Below are positions 42,618 to 52,115 of a stretch of DNA of 64,000 bases, in pieces (position 1 is the first letter of the stretch; each line of letters begins with the position of its first letter). The position numbers and the translations under genes were made by a program. The notes below the pieces were generated by a model. The model saw only the letters and a list, made by a program, of their open reading frames with translations, did not search any database and was not told the DNA's origin. This DNA comes from Geothermobacter hydrogeniphilus (GTDB taxonomy: Bacteria; Desulfobacterota; Desulfuromonadia; Desulfuromonadales; Geothermobacteraceae): positions 124,001-188,000 of the forward strand of contig NZ_NAAD01000002.1 of assembly GCF_002093115.1 (NCBI RefSeq), in the 5' to 3' direction.

Positions 42618-43571
42618 ATGCAGATTATGACGGAATCATCCCTCAACAAAATCCTGCCGAAACAGCACTACCTGCAGCTGCGCCTGCTCGACCGGGTGCT
42701 GGAAAACCCGGGCGACCGGTTTCCGCTCGGCGAGGAGGCCGCCCGCACCTACGGCGTCAACATCAACACCGCCCGCAAAGCCTTCGCCCTGCTGGCCGCC
42801 GAAGGGATCATCGAACGCCGGCGCAAGGCCGGCAGCAGGGTTCTGCGTCAACCCGGAGAGGAACAGGCCGCGACCTATCGGCGTGCCAAAGACCAGATGT
42901 TCTCCCTGCTGCGTGATCTGGAACTGAGCGGATTCAGCGCTCTGGAAATGATCGCCATGGCGGTCAGCGCTCTGGAGGAGATCGGCCACCGGATTCCGCG
43001 CGTGGTCTATACGGAACTCGATTTTTACGAATTGCTGCTCGGTCGCCGGGAACTGGAACTGGCTCTCGGACTTCCGGTCCAACCCAGGCACCTGGACGAA
43101 GTGGAGCGCCTGCTGCAATGCGGCGCACTGCAGGCCGACCTGGTGATCACCACCTTTTTCTGCGAAAATCGCCTGCGCGAAAGCTGCGAACAGCAGGGCG
43201 TTCCGCTGGTGCCGTTGCGGATCACCCCGCCGCTGGAACAACTGCTCAACTTCCCGCTGCTGCCGCGGGACACGCAGATCACCATGGTGGTCATCTCCCC
43301 GCAGATCCGCCATCGTGTTGATGAATTCTACCCTCACATCGGCAGGGACTTTCCCGGTTTCAGCGTTCTGACCCTGGAAGAAGCCAGGCAGCAGCCCCGG
43401 CGCCTGCAACAAAGCCGCATCCTGCTGACCCAGAAACTGATCCTGGAAGAAAACAGAGACCTGTTCCGCACCATCCCGCGGATCATCAGCTACAACCGTT
43501 TTCAGGACGACGAAGGGCTCGACTACATACGCGAGATCCTGAACCGGACGAACATATCGGAGGAAGACTGA
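42618..43571 (+). CDS. GntR-family transcription regulator (317 aa)
   Basis: An N-terminal winged helix-turn-helix (about 10-75: LLDRVLENPGDRFPLGEEAARTYGVNINTARKAF, with LAAEGIIERRRKAGSRV as wing) of GntR type. The C-terminal ligand domain (about 110-317) is not FadR, HutC or MocR type and has no assigned family. The stop is adjacent to hyuA (TGAATG), so autoregulation of the operon by its substrate is likely. The ATG at 42618 is used; a TTG 27 bp upstream lacks a better site. Confidence 0.82.
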   Translation: MQIMTESSLNKILPKQHYLQLRLLDRVLENPGDRFPLGEEAARTYGVNINTARKAFALLAAEGIIERRRKAGSRVLRQPGEEQAATYRRAKDQMFSLLRDLELSGFSALEMIAMAVSALEEIGHRIPRVVYTELDFYELLLGRRELELALGLPVQPRHLDEVERLLQCGALQADLVITTFFCENRLRESCEQQGVPLVPLRITPPLEQLLNFPLLPRDTQITMVVISPQIRHRVDEFYPHIGRDFPGFSVLTLEEARQQPRRLQQSRILLTQKLILEENRDLFRTIPRIISYNRFQDDEGLDYIREILNRTNISEED

Positions 43572-45545
43572 ATGCTCACCATAGGCGTCGATACCGGCGG
43601 AACCTTTACCGATTTCATCTGGCGCAAAGGCGATCAGTGGGGGGAATACAAACTCCTTTCAACGCCGCGCAACCCGGCCGAGGCGGTATTGGCGGGTCTG
43701 CGGCACATCGCCGGAGAAAAGGCCGTTGACCTGGTGCATGGTTCAACCGTGGCGACCAACGCCATCCTGGAGAAAAAGGGAGCGCTCACCGCCCTGGTCA
43801 GCAACCGGGGATTCGAGGATGTCATCGAGATCGGTCGTCAGAACCGGCCCCGGCTTTACGATCTGGCCTGCCGCCGCAATCCGCCGCTGGTGCCGGGCGG
43901 ACTGCGTTTCGGTCTTTCCGGGCGCATCGACAACACCGGTCGGGAGATGGAACCGCTGTCGGACGAAGACCTCGCCGCTCTGGGCGAAAAGCTGCGTGAC
44001 GCCCAGGTTGAATCGATTGCCGTCTGCCTGCTCTTCTCCTTCGCCAACCCCCGCCATGAACTGCAGGTGCAGAAGGCCCTGGAGCCGCTCGGCATTCCGG
44101 TCTCCCTTTCTCATCAGACCCTGTCCGAATTCCGCGAGTACGAACGGGCCTCGACCACCGTCATCAACGCCTACGTTTCACCGAAAATGCGCCGTTACCT
44201 GACCTTTCTGAGTGAACAGATCGGCAGCAGCCGTTTTCGCATCATGCAGAGCAACGGCGGCAGCATCTCGGCCGCGACTGCCATGCAGGAATCGGTGCGC
44301 ACCATCCTCTCCGGACCCGCGGGGGGAGCCGTCGGGGCGTTGGAGATCGGCCGCCAGTCCGGCTTCGAAAGACTGATCACCTTCGACATGGGCGGCACCT
44401 CCACCGATGTCTGCCTGATCGACGGCCAACTGCCGCTGACCACCGAGGCGCAGATCGCCGACTACCCGGTCAAGGTGCCGATGATCGACATCCATACCGT
44501 CGGTGCCGGCGGTGGTTCCCTGGCGACAATCGACACCGGCGGCTCGCTGCAGGTCGGCCCGGAGAGCGCCGGGGCCGACCCCGGTCCCATCTGTTACGGC
44601 AGGGGGGCGGGCATCACTGTCACCGATGCCAACCTCTACCTCGGACGCATGGTCGCCGATCACTTTCTCGGCGGCGGTATGCAACTGCAGAGCGGGCGCC
44701 TTCAGGAACCGTTCCGGCAACTGGCGGAACAGCTCGGAATCGGCACCCACGAACTGGCCGAAGGTGTCCTGGATATCGCCAACACCACCATGGAACGCGC
44801 AATCAAGGTGATCTCCGTGGAACGGGGCTTTGATCCGCGCGAATTCACCCTCTTCTCCTTCGGCGGCGCCGGCGGCATGCACGCCGCCTTTCTCGCCCGC
44901 CTGCTGCAGATCCCGCGGGTTCTTATCCCGCGCAATCCCGGCATTCTCTCGGCCTGCGGCATGCTGATGGCGGACGTCATCAAGGATTACTCGCAGACGA
45001 TTATGCGTCCCGCCGACGGACTCAACCCGAACGAAGCCGAACAGCTGTTCCAGCCGCTCGAACGGCGCGGCGAGGAGGAACTCGCCGCGGAAGGGGTTGC
45101 TGCCGGACGGACCGTCCATCAGCGCTACCTCGACATGCGCTACCGGGGGCAGTCTTTCGAGCTGATGGTGCCCTTCAGCGCAGACTTCGTCGCCGCCTTC
45201 CACCGCCAGCATGAGAGAACTTACGGCTACGCCAATCCCGACAAGCAGGTCGAAGTGGTCAATGTCCGCCTGCGCTCCCTCGGTCGACCACGACAGCAGA
45301 GTCTGCCGGAGATCGAAACGGGCGGATCAGAACCGTCAGCGGCAGCCATCCTCAGCCGTCACAAGGTGGTCTTCGACGGGGTCGAGGCAGCAACCGGCAT
45401 CATTGACCGCGAAAAGCTGCGGGCCGGCAACCGCATCCCCGGTCCCTGCATCATCATTGAATATTCCTCGACCATCGTCGTGCCCCCCTTCGCGGTGGCG
45501 ACAGTGGATAAATTCGGCAACCTGCTGCTGGAGATTGAAGCTTAG
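43572..45545 (+). CDS. hyuA: Hydantoinase/oxoprolinase subunit A (657 aa)
   Basis: ATP-grasp-free hydantoinase A/5-oxoprolinase family. The N-terminal part (about 1-180) is Hydant_A_N (GVDTGGTFTDF near 4-14, HGSTVATNAIL). The central ASKHA ATPase core shows TFDMGGTSTDV near 273 and GAGGGS, and the C-terminal part (about 490-657) matches HyuA_N/C type. Works with HyuB in ATP-dependent opening of cyclic amides such as hydantoin or 5-oxoproline. The exact substrate is not determined. Confidence 0.9.
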   Translation: MLTIGVDTGGTFTDFIWRKGDQWGEYKLLSTPRNPAEAVLAGLRHIAGEKAVDLVHGSTVATNAILEKKGALTALVSNRGFEDVIEIGRQNRPRLYDLACRRNPPLVPGGLRFGLSGRIDNTGREMEPLSDEDLAALGEKLRDAQVESIAVCLLFSFANPRHELQVQKALEPLGIPVSLSHQTLSEFREYERASTTVINAYVSPKMRRYLTFLSEQIGSSRFRIMQSNGGSISAATAMQESVRTILSGPAGGAVGALEIGRQSGFERLITFDMGGTSTDVCLIDGQLPLTTEAQIADYPVKVPMIDIHTVGAGGGSLATIDTGGSLQVGPESAGADPGPICYGRGAGITVTDANLYLGRMVADHFLGGGMQLQSGRLQEPFRQLAEQLGIGTHELAEGVLDIANTTMERAIKVISVERGFDPREFTLFSFGGAGGMHAAFLARLLQIPRVLIPRNPGILSACGMLMADVIKDYSQTIMRPADGLNPNEAEQLFQPLERRGEEELAAEGVAAGRTVHQRYLDMRYRGQSFELMVPFSADFVAAFHRQHERTYGYANPDKQVEVVNVRLRSLGRPRQQSLPEIETGGSEPSAAAILSRHKVVFDGVEAATGIIDREKLRAGNRIPGPCIIIEYSSTIVVPPFAVATVDKFGNLLLEIEA

Positions 45546-45548
45546 AAG

Positions 45549-45578
45549 AGCGGCTAAGGGCGAAAGGCGAAAGGTGAG
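45549..45578. repeat. 7-bp-period repeat (AAAGGCG class)
   Basis: AGCGGCTAAGGGCGAAAGGC followed by GAAAGGTGAG shows 7-bp units beginning with the same AGCGGCTAA seed as 17152 and 55504. It pairs with 45615-45662 to form arms of an inverted structure. Confidence 0.65.
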
Positions 45579-45614
45579 ATCCGAACTGCCTCCGCATTCA
45601 AGCTTTTCCCCACG

Positions 45615-45662
45615 GCCTTCAGCCCTTGGCCTTTAGCCCTTGGCCTTTCACCCTTAGCCGCC
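45615..45662. repeat. 7-bp-period repeat (CCTTTAG class)
   Basis: Units GGCCTTCA, GCCCTTG, GCCTTTA, GCCCTTG, GCCTTTC, ACCCTTA end in GCCGCC. This is the complementary arm to 45549. Between hyuA and hyuB. Confidence 0.7.
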
Positions 45663-45685
45663 TTTTATATCCAAAGGACAACACA

Positions 45686-47248
45686 ATGCACATCAACCCC
45701 ATATTGCTGCAGGTCTTCAAGAACCGCTTCGCCGCCATCGCCGAGGAAATGGGAGTGACCCTCGGCCGCACCGCGTTCTCCCCCAACATCAAGGAGCGGC
45801 GCGACTATTCCTGCGCCCTGTTCGACCGCAAAGGGGACATGATCGCCCAGGCCGCCCATATTCCAGTTCACCTCGGCTCGATGCCGCTCTCGGTCAAGGC
45901 GGCGATCGCGGCCGTCGAGATGACCCCGGGCGACATGGTGATGCTCAACAATCCGTTCTGCGGCGGCACTCATCTGCCCGACATCACTCTGGTGGCGCCG
46001 GTCTTCATTGCCGGCGAAACAGCCTTCTACATCGCCAACCGCGCCCATCACGCCGATGTCGGCGGCATGACCTCCGGCTCGATGCCGCTCTCCACCTCCC
46101 TGTTCCAGGAAGGGATGATCATTTCGCCGACCAAACTGGTGGAGGCCGGCGAGATCGACCGCAAGCTGCTCGATCTGCTGCTCACCAACATCCGCACCCC
46201 GGTGGAACGGGAAGGAGATTTCGCCGCCCAGATCATGGCCAACCGTATCGGCCAAAAACGGCTTGAGGAACTGGTCGCCAAGTACGATCTGGCCACGGTG
46301 GAACGTTACGCCGAAAATCTCAACGATTATTCCGAGCGGTTCATGCGGGCCGCCATTGCCGCCATCCCCGACGGCAGTTACACTTTCAGCGACCGGCTTG
46401 ACAGTGACGGCATCAGCGAAACGCCGATCACTATCGACTGCCTCCTGAATATTTCCGGGGATGACGCCCGTATCGACTTTTCAGCAAGCGATCCCCAGGT
46501 CGCCGGCAGCGTCAACGCCGTCCATGCCATCACCCTGTCGGCGGTGCTTTACGTCTTCCGCTGCCTGATCCAGGCTGACGTGCCGACCAACGCCGGCTGC
46601 GGTCGCCCGCTGGCGGTCATCACCCGACCGGGAACGGTGGTCGACGCCCGCTTTCCGGCGGCGGTGGCCGGAGGCAACGTCGAAACATCGCAACGGATCG
46701 TCGACGTGGTTCTCGGCGCCCTCGCCCAGGCGCTGCCGGAAACGATTCCGGCCGCCAGCCAGGGGACCATGAACAACACCACCATCGGCGGCCTTGATCC
46801 CCGCAGCGGCATGCCCTTCGCCTACTACGAAACCCTCGCCGGAGGCCATGGCGCCGGTCCTGCGGCCAGTGGCGAATCGGCCATGCACGCCCACATGACC
46901 AATACCCTCAACACCCCGGTCGAGGCGCTCGAATACGCCTATCCGTTTCGTGTCACCGAATATTCGATCCGCCGCGGCAGCGGCGGCCGCGGACGCTTCA
47001 ACGGCGGCAACGGCCTGGTGCGGGAAATTGAACTGCTCGCCGACGCCGAGGTGACCATGCTCAGTGAACGCCGCATCCATCCTCCTTACGGTCTGCAGGG
47101 AGGAAAAGACGGGCAGACCGGTCGCAACCTGGTGATTCATGCCGACGGATTCCGCGGACTGCCGGGCAAATTCAGCACCCGGCTCAAGGCCGGCGATCGG
47201 CTGCGGGTGGAAACACCCGGCGGGGGAGGATGGGGGGAAATGGCGTAA
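45686..47248 (+). CDS. hyuB: Hydantoinase/oxoprolinase subunit B (520 aa)
   Basis: HyuB family partner of HyuA. Features: early NIKERRDYSCALFD near 31-44, AHIPVHLGSM near 57-66, NNPFCGGTHLPDITLV near 89-104, and a C-terminal segment with RGSGGRGRFNGGNGL near 431-445. Length is normal for the family (about 520-590). Upstream AAAGGA precedes the ATG at 45686. It is followed by the TRAP genes 140 bp downstream. Confidence 0.9.
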   Translation: MHINPILLQVFKNRFAAIAEEMGVTLGRTAFSPNIKERRDYSCALFDRKGDMIAQAAHIPVHLGSMPLSVKAAIAAVEMTPGDMVMLNNPFCGGTHLPDITLVAPVFIAGETAFYIANRAHHADVGGMTSGSMPLSTSLFQEGMIISPTKLVEAGEIDRKLLDLLLTNIRTPVEREGDFAAQIMANRIGQKRLEELVAKYDLATVERYAENLNDYSERFMRAAIAAIPDGSYTFSDRLDSDGISETPITIDCLLNISGDDARIDFSASDPQVAGSVNAVHAITLSAVLYVFRCLIQADVPTNAGCGRPLAVITRPGTVVDARFPAAVAGGNVETSQRIVDVVLGALAQALPETIPAASQGTMNNTTIGGLDPRSGMPFAYYETLAGGHGAGPAASGESAMHAHMTNTLNTPVEALEYAYPFRVTEYSIRRGSGGRGRFNGGNGLVREIELLADAEVTMLSERRIHPPYGLQGGKDGQTGRNLVIHADGFRGLPGKFSTRLKAGDRLRVETPGGGGWGEMA

Positions 47249-47250
47249 CC

Positions 47251-47281
47251 GGGCGCTGGGTGCTGGGCACTGGGCGCCGGG
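47251..47281. repeat. 7-bp-period repeat (GGGCGCT class)
   Basis: GGGCGCT, GGGTGCT, GGGCACT, GGGCGCC, GGG: four imperfect 7-bp units between hyuB and the TRAP binding protein gene. Confidence 0.7.
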
Positions 47282-47389
47282 ATGAAAACTTATCTGTTCA
47301 AGCTATTGCCATTGTGTCGGCGTGCCGACCTTCATTGACGTCCGTCCGACCCCAAGGGGTCGTGGCGGCCCAACCAAAGGAGTGATGTG

Positions 47390-48361
47390 ATGAAAAGGTT
47401 CATGCTCGTCCTGTTGTGCCTGTTGCCGGCCTCCCCGGCCTTCGCCGGCGGCCCGGTCAAGCTCGACCTCAACGCCACCTACGGCGCCACCAGCTTCCAT
47501 ACCCAGGGAGCGATGGCCTTTGCCGAACTGGCAAAGAAGTATTCGGGCGGCAGCGTTGACATCACCGTGCATCCGGGGGGCAGTCTCGGCTTCAAGGGCG
47601 CCGAACTGCTCAAGGTGGTCAAGGATGGCCAGGTGCCGATGTCCGACATCCTGATGGGGGTGGTCGCCGGCAGCGAGAAGGTCTTCGGCATCAGTTCCCT
47701 GCCGCGTCTGGTCGGCAACTTCAAGCAGGCGCGCCAGCTTTACGACGCCAGCAAACCGCTCTACGAGAAGGCCGCTGCCAAATGGAACCAGAAATTTCTC
47801 TACGCCGCCCCCTGGCCGCCGAGCGGGCTGGTCACCAAGGGCGCCGTCAACAGCGTGGCCGACCTGAAAAACCTCAAGACCCGCACCTACGACAAGAACG
47901 GCGCCAACTTCCTCCGTTCCCTCGGCGGCTCGCCGGTCTCCCTCCCCTGGGGGGAAGTCTATTCGTCACTGCGCACCGGCATGATCGACTCGGTACTGAC
48001 CTCGGCCGAGTCGGCCAAGAACGGCAAGTTCTGGGAAGTCCTCGACCACTTCAAGGACATCAACTACGCCTTCCCGCTCAACATGGTCACCATCAACCTC
48101 GACTACTGGAAGGCCCTGAGCAAAGACCAGCAGCAGGCGATGCTGAAAGCCGCCGCGGAGACCGAAAACAACCAGTGGGCCAATTCGGAATCGCGTACGG
48201 TTGAGGCTCTCAAGGTCATTCAGCAGCACAAGATCGCTGTCAGCAAGGCCGATGCGGCCCTCAACAAGGCCCTGGATGCCGCGGCGGCGAAGATCATCGC
48301 CGACTTCCGCAAGGGACTGAAACCCTCGGCCCAGGCGGTTCTCGACCGCTTCGCCAGGTGA
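47390..48361 (+). CDS. dctP: TRAP transporter substrate-binding protein (323 aa)
   Basis: DctP-type periplasmic binding protein: a signal peptide (about 1-20, ASPAFA) precedes the typical SFHTQGAMAFAELAKKYSGG motif. It has the Arg/Asn substrate contact regions (LKTRTYDKNGANFL near 158-171). AAAGGAG before ATG 47390 favours that start over the GTG at 47387. It belongs to a three-part importer with dctQ and dctM. Genomic context suggests the substrate feeds HyuAB; this is inference. Confidence 0.9.
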   Translation: MKRFMLVLLCLLPASPAFAGGPVKLDLNATYGATSFHTQGAMAFAELAKKYSGGSVDITVHPGGSLGFKGAELLKVVKDGQVPMSDILMGVVAGSEKVFGISSLPRLVGNFKQARQLYDASKPLYEKAAAKWNQKFLYAAPWPPSGLVTKGAVNSVADLKNLKTRTYDKNGANFLRSLGGSPVSLPWGEVYSSLRTGMIDSVLTSAESAKNGKFWEVLDHFKDINYAFPLNMVTINLDYWKALSKDQQQAMLKAAAETENNQWANSESRTVEALKVIQQHKIAVSKADAALNKALDAAAAKIIADFRKGLKPSAQAVLDRFAR

Positions 48362-48852
48362 TTGACAGGCTTCTGCGGTGGATAGACAGGTGCAGCAGAA
48401 TCGGCGCCTGTCTATCCGCCCTCTGCATGCTGCTGATCGTCGGCCTGGTCGCAACCGAGGTGGCCCTGCGCACCCTGGCCGGTCGTTCAACCCTGGTCGC
48501 CGATGAATACAGCGGCTACCTGATGGTGGCCACGGTGCTGTTCGGCCTTGCCTACACCCTGGCGTCGGACGGCCACATCCGCATCACCATCCTCACCGGA
48601 CGACTGCCGGAAAAACCGCAACGCTGGTTCGAATCCCTGGCCGCCCTGCTCGCCCTGCTGCTCTGCCTCTACCTTTTCCGCCACGCCTGCGTCATGGTCT
48701 ACGATACCTGGAGCCTCGGCATGACCGCCGACTCGATCGCCGAAACGCCGCTCTGGATCCCGCAGCTGTCACTGCTGGCGGGACTGGCCCTGCTCTGCCT
48801 GCAACTGCTGGCCGAAATGCTGAGGAGGCTGCCATTTTTACCGACCCGCTGA
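48358..48852 (+). CDS. dctQ: TRAP transporter small permease (164 aa)
   Basis: Small membrane subunit with four hydrophobic segments (about 18-38, 52-72, 88-108 and 132-150). DctQ-type motif EVALRTLAGRSTLVADEYSGY around 32-52 is shown in part by ALRTLAG and DEYSGY. It begins at GTG 48358, overlapping the dctP stop (GTGA), which suggests translational coupling. Confidence 0.87.
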   Translation: MIDRLLRWIDRCSRIGACLSALCMLLIVGLVATEVALRTLAGRSTLVADEYSGYLMVATVLFGLAYTLASDGHIRITILTGRLPEKPQRWFESLAALLALLLCLYLFRHACVMVYDTWSLGMTADSIAETPLWIPQLSLLAGLALLCLQLLAEMLRRLPFLPTR

Positions 48853-50168
48853 TACTGACCCTGGTCCTGTTCGGGGTGCTGCTGCTCTGCCTGCTGGCCG
48901 GGTTGTGGATCGGCTTTTCCCTGTTCACGGTGGGCATTGCCGGGATGCTGCTCCACCAGGTCAACCTGCCGCCGACCATCTCCATCTTCGACAAGATCGG
49001 CGGACTGATGGCCAACTCGGTCTGGAACAGCCTCAATTCCTGGTCGCTGACCGCCCTGCCGCTGTTCATCCTGATGGGGGAGATCCTGTTCCGCACCGCC
49101 GTCTCCACCCGGCTGCTGAACGGTCTGCTGCCCTGGCTCGGCTGGATCCCCGGCCGACTGCTGCACATCAACGTCGTCGCCTGCTCGTTGTTCGCAGCGG
49201 TCTCCGGATCGAGCGCCGCCACCACCGCCACAGTCGGCAAGATCACCCTCGACGAACTTTCGAAGCGCGGCTACGACCGCTCCCTGGCAATCGGTTCGCT
49301 GGCCGGTGCCGGAACTCTCGGGTTCCTCATCCCGCCGAGCCTGATCATGATTATTTACGGGGTGCTGTCGGATACGTCGATCGGCAAGCTGTTTATCGGC
49401 GGGGTGATTCCGGGGCTGGTGCTGGCGGGATTCTACTCACTCTACATCGCCGGCCGGGCCCTGCTCAACCCGCAGGTGGTGCCGGGGCACAAGGAACGTT
49501 TTACCGGCCGCGACCGGCTGGCCTCCCTCGGCGACCTGGCACCGGTCCTGCTGCTGGTCTTTGTTGTCCTGGGCGGCATCTATTTCGGCTTCACCACCCC
49601 GACCGAAGCGGCGGTTATCGGCGTTCTCGGCTCGCTGCTGCTGGCGCTGGCCTACCGCAACCTCACCTGGGACAATTTTCGCCAGTCGCTGCTGCAGGCG
49701 GTGCGCACCACCGGCATGATCTGCCTGATCATCGCCGGGGCGGCCTTCCTGTCGCAGGTCGTCGGCTTCGTCGGCATCGCCCGCGGCATCAGCCAGGCGA
49801 TCGCCGCCATGCAGCTCTCACCCTACACCCTGCTGCTGGTGCTGGGATTGATGTACCTGGTGCTGGGAATGATCCTGGACGGCATCTCGATCGTCGTCAT
49901 GACCCTGCCGATCGTCCTGCCGATCGTGGTTCAGGCCGGGTTTTCGCCGCTCTGGTTCGGGATTTTCCTGGTTATCATGGTGGAATTGTCGCAGATCACG
50001 CCGCCGGTCGGCTTCAGCCTGTTCGTCATCCAGGGCATCGCTGCGGAACCGGTCGCCGCCATCCTCAAGGCCACCCTGCCCTTCTTCCTGATCATGATCG
50101 GCATGGTGATACTGCTGGCACTCTTCCCCGAGATGGTGCTCTACCTGCCGGAGAAGATGATTCATTGA
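48834..50168 (+). CDS. dctM: TRAP transporter large permease, probable ATT start (444 aa)
   Basis: Large membrane subunit with about twelve helices. Family motifs are MLLHQVNLPP, AAVSGSSAATTATVGK near 115, LIPPSLIMIIYGVLSDTSIG near 148, and GMILDGISIVVMTLPIVLPI near 344. An AGGAGG site at 48823-48828 lies 5 nt before an ATT at 48834. Reading from ATT gives I-F-T-D-P-L-I-L-T-L, matching the normal start of DctM proteins. The first GTG at 48876 would cut off the first helix and lacks a site. It overlaps the end of dctQ. Confidence 0.86.
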   Translation: MFTDPLILTLVLFGVLLLCLLAGLWIGFSLFTVGIAGMLLHQVNLPPTISIFDKIGGLMANSVWNSLNSWSLTALPLFILMGEILFRTAVSTRLLNGLLPWLGWIPGRLLHINVVACSLFAAVSGSSAATTATVGKITLDELSKRGYDRSLAIGSLAGAGTLGFLIPPSLIMIIYGVLSDTSIGKLFIGGVIPGLVLAGFYSLYIAGRALLNPQVVPGHKERFTGRDRLASLGDLAPVLLLVFVVLGGIYFGFTTPTEAAVIGVLGSLLLALAYRNLTWDNFRQSLLQAVRTTGMICLIIAGAAFLSQVVGFVGIARGISQAIAAMQLSPYTLLLVLGLMYLVLGMILDGISIVVMTLPIVLPIVVQAGFSPLWFGIFLVIMVELSQITPPVGFSLFVIQGIAAEPVAAILKATLPFFLIMIGMVILLALFPEMVLYLPEKMIH

Positions 50169-50240
50169 TGGGTGGAGGACGATGAAAGGCCAAGGACAAA
50201 AGGTGGCAGGGATACGATTCCCTGACACCTTTTTTGTTCT

Positions 50241-50267
50241 CCTTCGTGTTCTTCGTGCCTTCGTGGT
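50241..50267. repeat. Short tandem repeat of CTTCGTG
   Basis: CTTCGTG appears three times in 27 bp (spacing 9 and 8) between dctM and the DUF6178 gene. It is shorter and less regular than the other 7-bp-period arrays. Confidence 0.45.
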
Positions 50268-50275
50268 GGACTCGC

Positions 50276-51979
50276 CTAATCAAGCCGCACGATCAGGCCG
50301 CCGACGAAGCGCGGATCGAGACTGTCAACATCCAGGTTGCAGAATTCCTCGTCCCAGACCGCCAGGCACCAGTCGGCGAAACTGCCGCCGCCGGGCAGCT
50401 GCCGCTCCAGTTCGGCGACGGTCTTGTTCCGCAGGTCGGGGTCGACCCGGCCGTCACGGCCGACGAGACCATGGAGGGTGACCAGTTCCACCGCCGGAAT
50501 CGGCTCGGGAACAAATTCGCCGCCGAGCAACTGGTTGCCGAGGGCGGTGAGAAAGAAGGTGCTCAGGCTGATCTGGCCGAGCTCATCGGGCTGACAACCG
50601 GTGAGATCGAAAGTTTCAGCCTCCGGCAGCGTGAACGGAAAGACCTCTTCAAACAGCCGCCGCTGGACTTCAAGACGACGCAGCCAGTCTTCGGCCGATT
50701 GCAGCTCCGTCAGGCTCTCGAAGGGCCGGCTGCCGCCGCGGTTGACTTCCAGAATCCCTTCCCAGCATTCCGGGCGCGGTTGCGCCAGGTTCTCAAGCAG
50801 CGCGCGGCAGGGAGCGTCGAAGTAGGGAGCCAGGGAACTTTTCAGCAGGGCGCGGGCCCGACCCTGCAGCTGCAGCAACAGGCTGAAACCGAATCGGAAG
50901 AGGATTTCCAGGTAGGAGGACTCGAACAGCTCCGCCGCCTGTGCCACATCCTGCCCGCAGAGTTTCTCCAGCGCCAGGTTGAGAGTCGCGTAGAGCCGGC
51001 GCAGGGCCTGATCGACCTGCAGGACGTCCCCGGCATCGATGCCGTCGGCGACCAGCAACTTGTTCAGCAGGCAGGTCAGTTCCCAGGCGGTTTCATCACT
51101 CAGGCCGCCGGCGAGAACTTCGGCCAGCAGGTTTTTCGGCAACGTTTCCGCCAGCACGAAACCGGGAGCGGCACGATCCTCTTCGACACCGAAGGGAATC
51201 GTCTTGCGCGCGTCCGCCGGGCTGAAAGTCTCCGGGTCGAGCCAGGCGTAAATGCCGCGGGCGGCATAAGGCTCGGGAAATCCCTGATCCAGCAGCCGAC
51301 CATTCCGCCAGCGAAAGACCTCCTCTTCGAGGGCGGCATCCAGCTCCTGCCGGATCGACTCAACCAGTCGACGGTGGAAAACCGGGTCGCGCCGGAAGAG
51401 AACCCCGAGCAGCCGCTCCAGCAGCTTGGCCACCTCGCTGTCGCTGTATTCAATGACGAAACCGCCGTTGAGCAGAATCGCCTCGTCACGCTCATCCTCG
51501 TCGTCAAAATCCTCGGGGCCCCGGGTCACCCGCATCCACTTCTTGAACATCAGCGTCAGCAGCTCGAACTCGATGCCGGTCAGCACCCTGAGCTGCTGAT
51601 CTTCTTCGGCCTCGGCCACCAGGGTCAACCAGTGCAGCGCCTGCCGCGGATCAAGCAGATCCCCCTGCCAGCAATCGAGATCGATGAAACCGTTGATCTG
51701 TTCCGGGGTCGCCAGTGCCAGCAGTTCCAGGACATCCTCGGCCCCCAGCTCCCGGATCAGCAGGTAAAGTTCCTGCATCGGCATCCGCTGCACCAGCTGC
51801 TGCATGTCGGCGGCCTCGATCAGCAGATCATATTGCCGCCGGCCGCGCAGGGACTGGACCATGGCCAGCCGCTCATCGAAGCTGAGAGCATTGAATTCCT
51901 TGCCGCTGATCTCGCGAGGTTGACGCAACAGCGTCAGATGCTTGACCCGACGTTTGTCGGGCAGGGTCATTTTGTTCAT
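50276..51979 (-). CDS. Uncharacterised protein, DUF6178-like (567 aa)
   Basis: A long, largely helical cytosolic protein, acidic and rich in Leu and Glu with no transmembrane segment or signal. No catalytic motif is evident. It resembles DUF6178 proteins of Geobacter-type bacteria, but that assignment is tentative. The upstream sequence has GAGGATG before the ATG at 51979. It is divergent from the LolA-like gene and convergent with dctM. Confidence 0.65.
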   Translation of the reverse strand: MNKMTLPDKRRVKHLTLLRQPREISGKEFNALSFDERLAMVQSLRGRRQYDLLIEAADMQQLVQRMPMQELYLLIRELGAEDVLELLALATPEQINGFIDLDCWQGDLLDPRQALHWLTLVAEAEEDQQLRVLTGIEFELLTLMFKKWMRVTRGPEDFDDEDERDEAILLNGGFVIEYSDSEVAKLLERLLGVLFRRDPVFHRRLVESIRQELDAALEEEVFRWRNGRLLDQGFPEPYAARGIYAWLDPETFSPADARKTIPFGVEEDRAAPGFVLAETLPKNLLAEVLAGGLSDETAWELTCLLNKLLVADGIDAGDVLQVDQALRRLYATLNLALEKLCGQDVAQAAELFESSYLEILFRFGFSLLLQLQGRARALLKSSLAPYFDAPCRALLENLAQPRPECWEGILEVNRGGSRPFESLTELQSAEDWLRRLEVQRRLFEEVFPFTLPEAETFDLTGCQPDELGQISLSTFFLTALGNQLLGGEFVPEPIPAVELVTLHGLVGRDGRVDPDLRNKTVAELERQLPGGGSFADWCLAVWDEEFCNLDVDSLDPRFVGGLIVRLD

Positions 51980-52099
51980 CGTCCATCCTCGTCAAGAGAT
52001 TGCCGTCCAAGTGGGGCAATCTAATGCAGTGACTACGGCAGGTCAAGGCTCCTGCATGGAATTCCTCGAATTACCGCAACAATGATTTTGCCGATCTGC

Positions 52100-52108
52100 T
52101 GCTATAAT
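52100..52108 (+). promoter_or_regulatory. Extended -10 promoter, possible leaderless start
   Basis: TGCTATAAT is an ideal extended -10 element. RNA would start near 52115, next to the ATG at 52116, and no Shine-Dalgarno is present, so the mRNA could be leaderless. No clear -35 is visible. Confidence 0.6.
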
Positions 52109-52115
52109 AGCTCCC

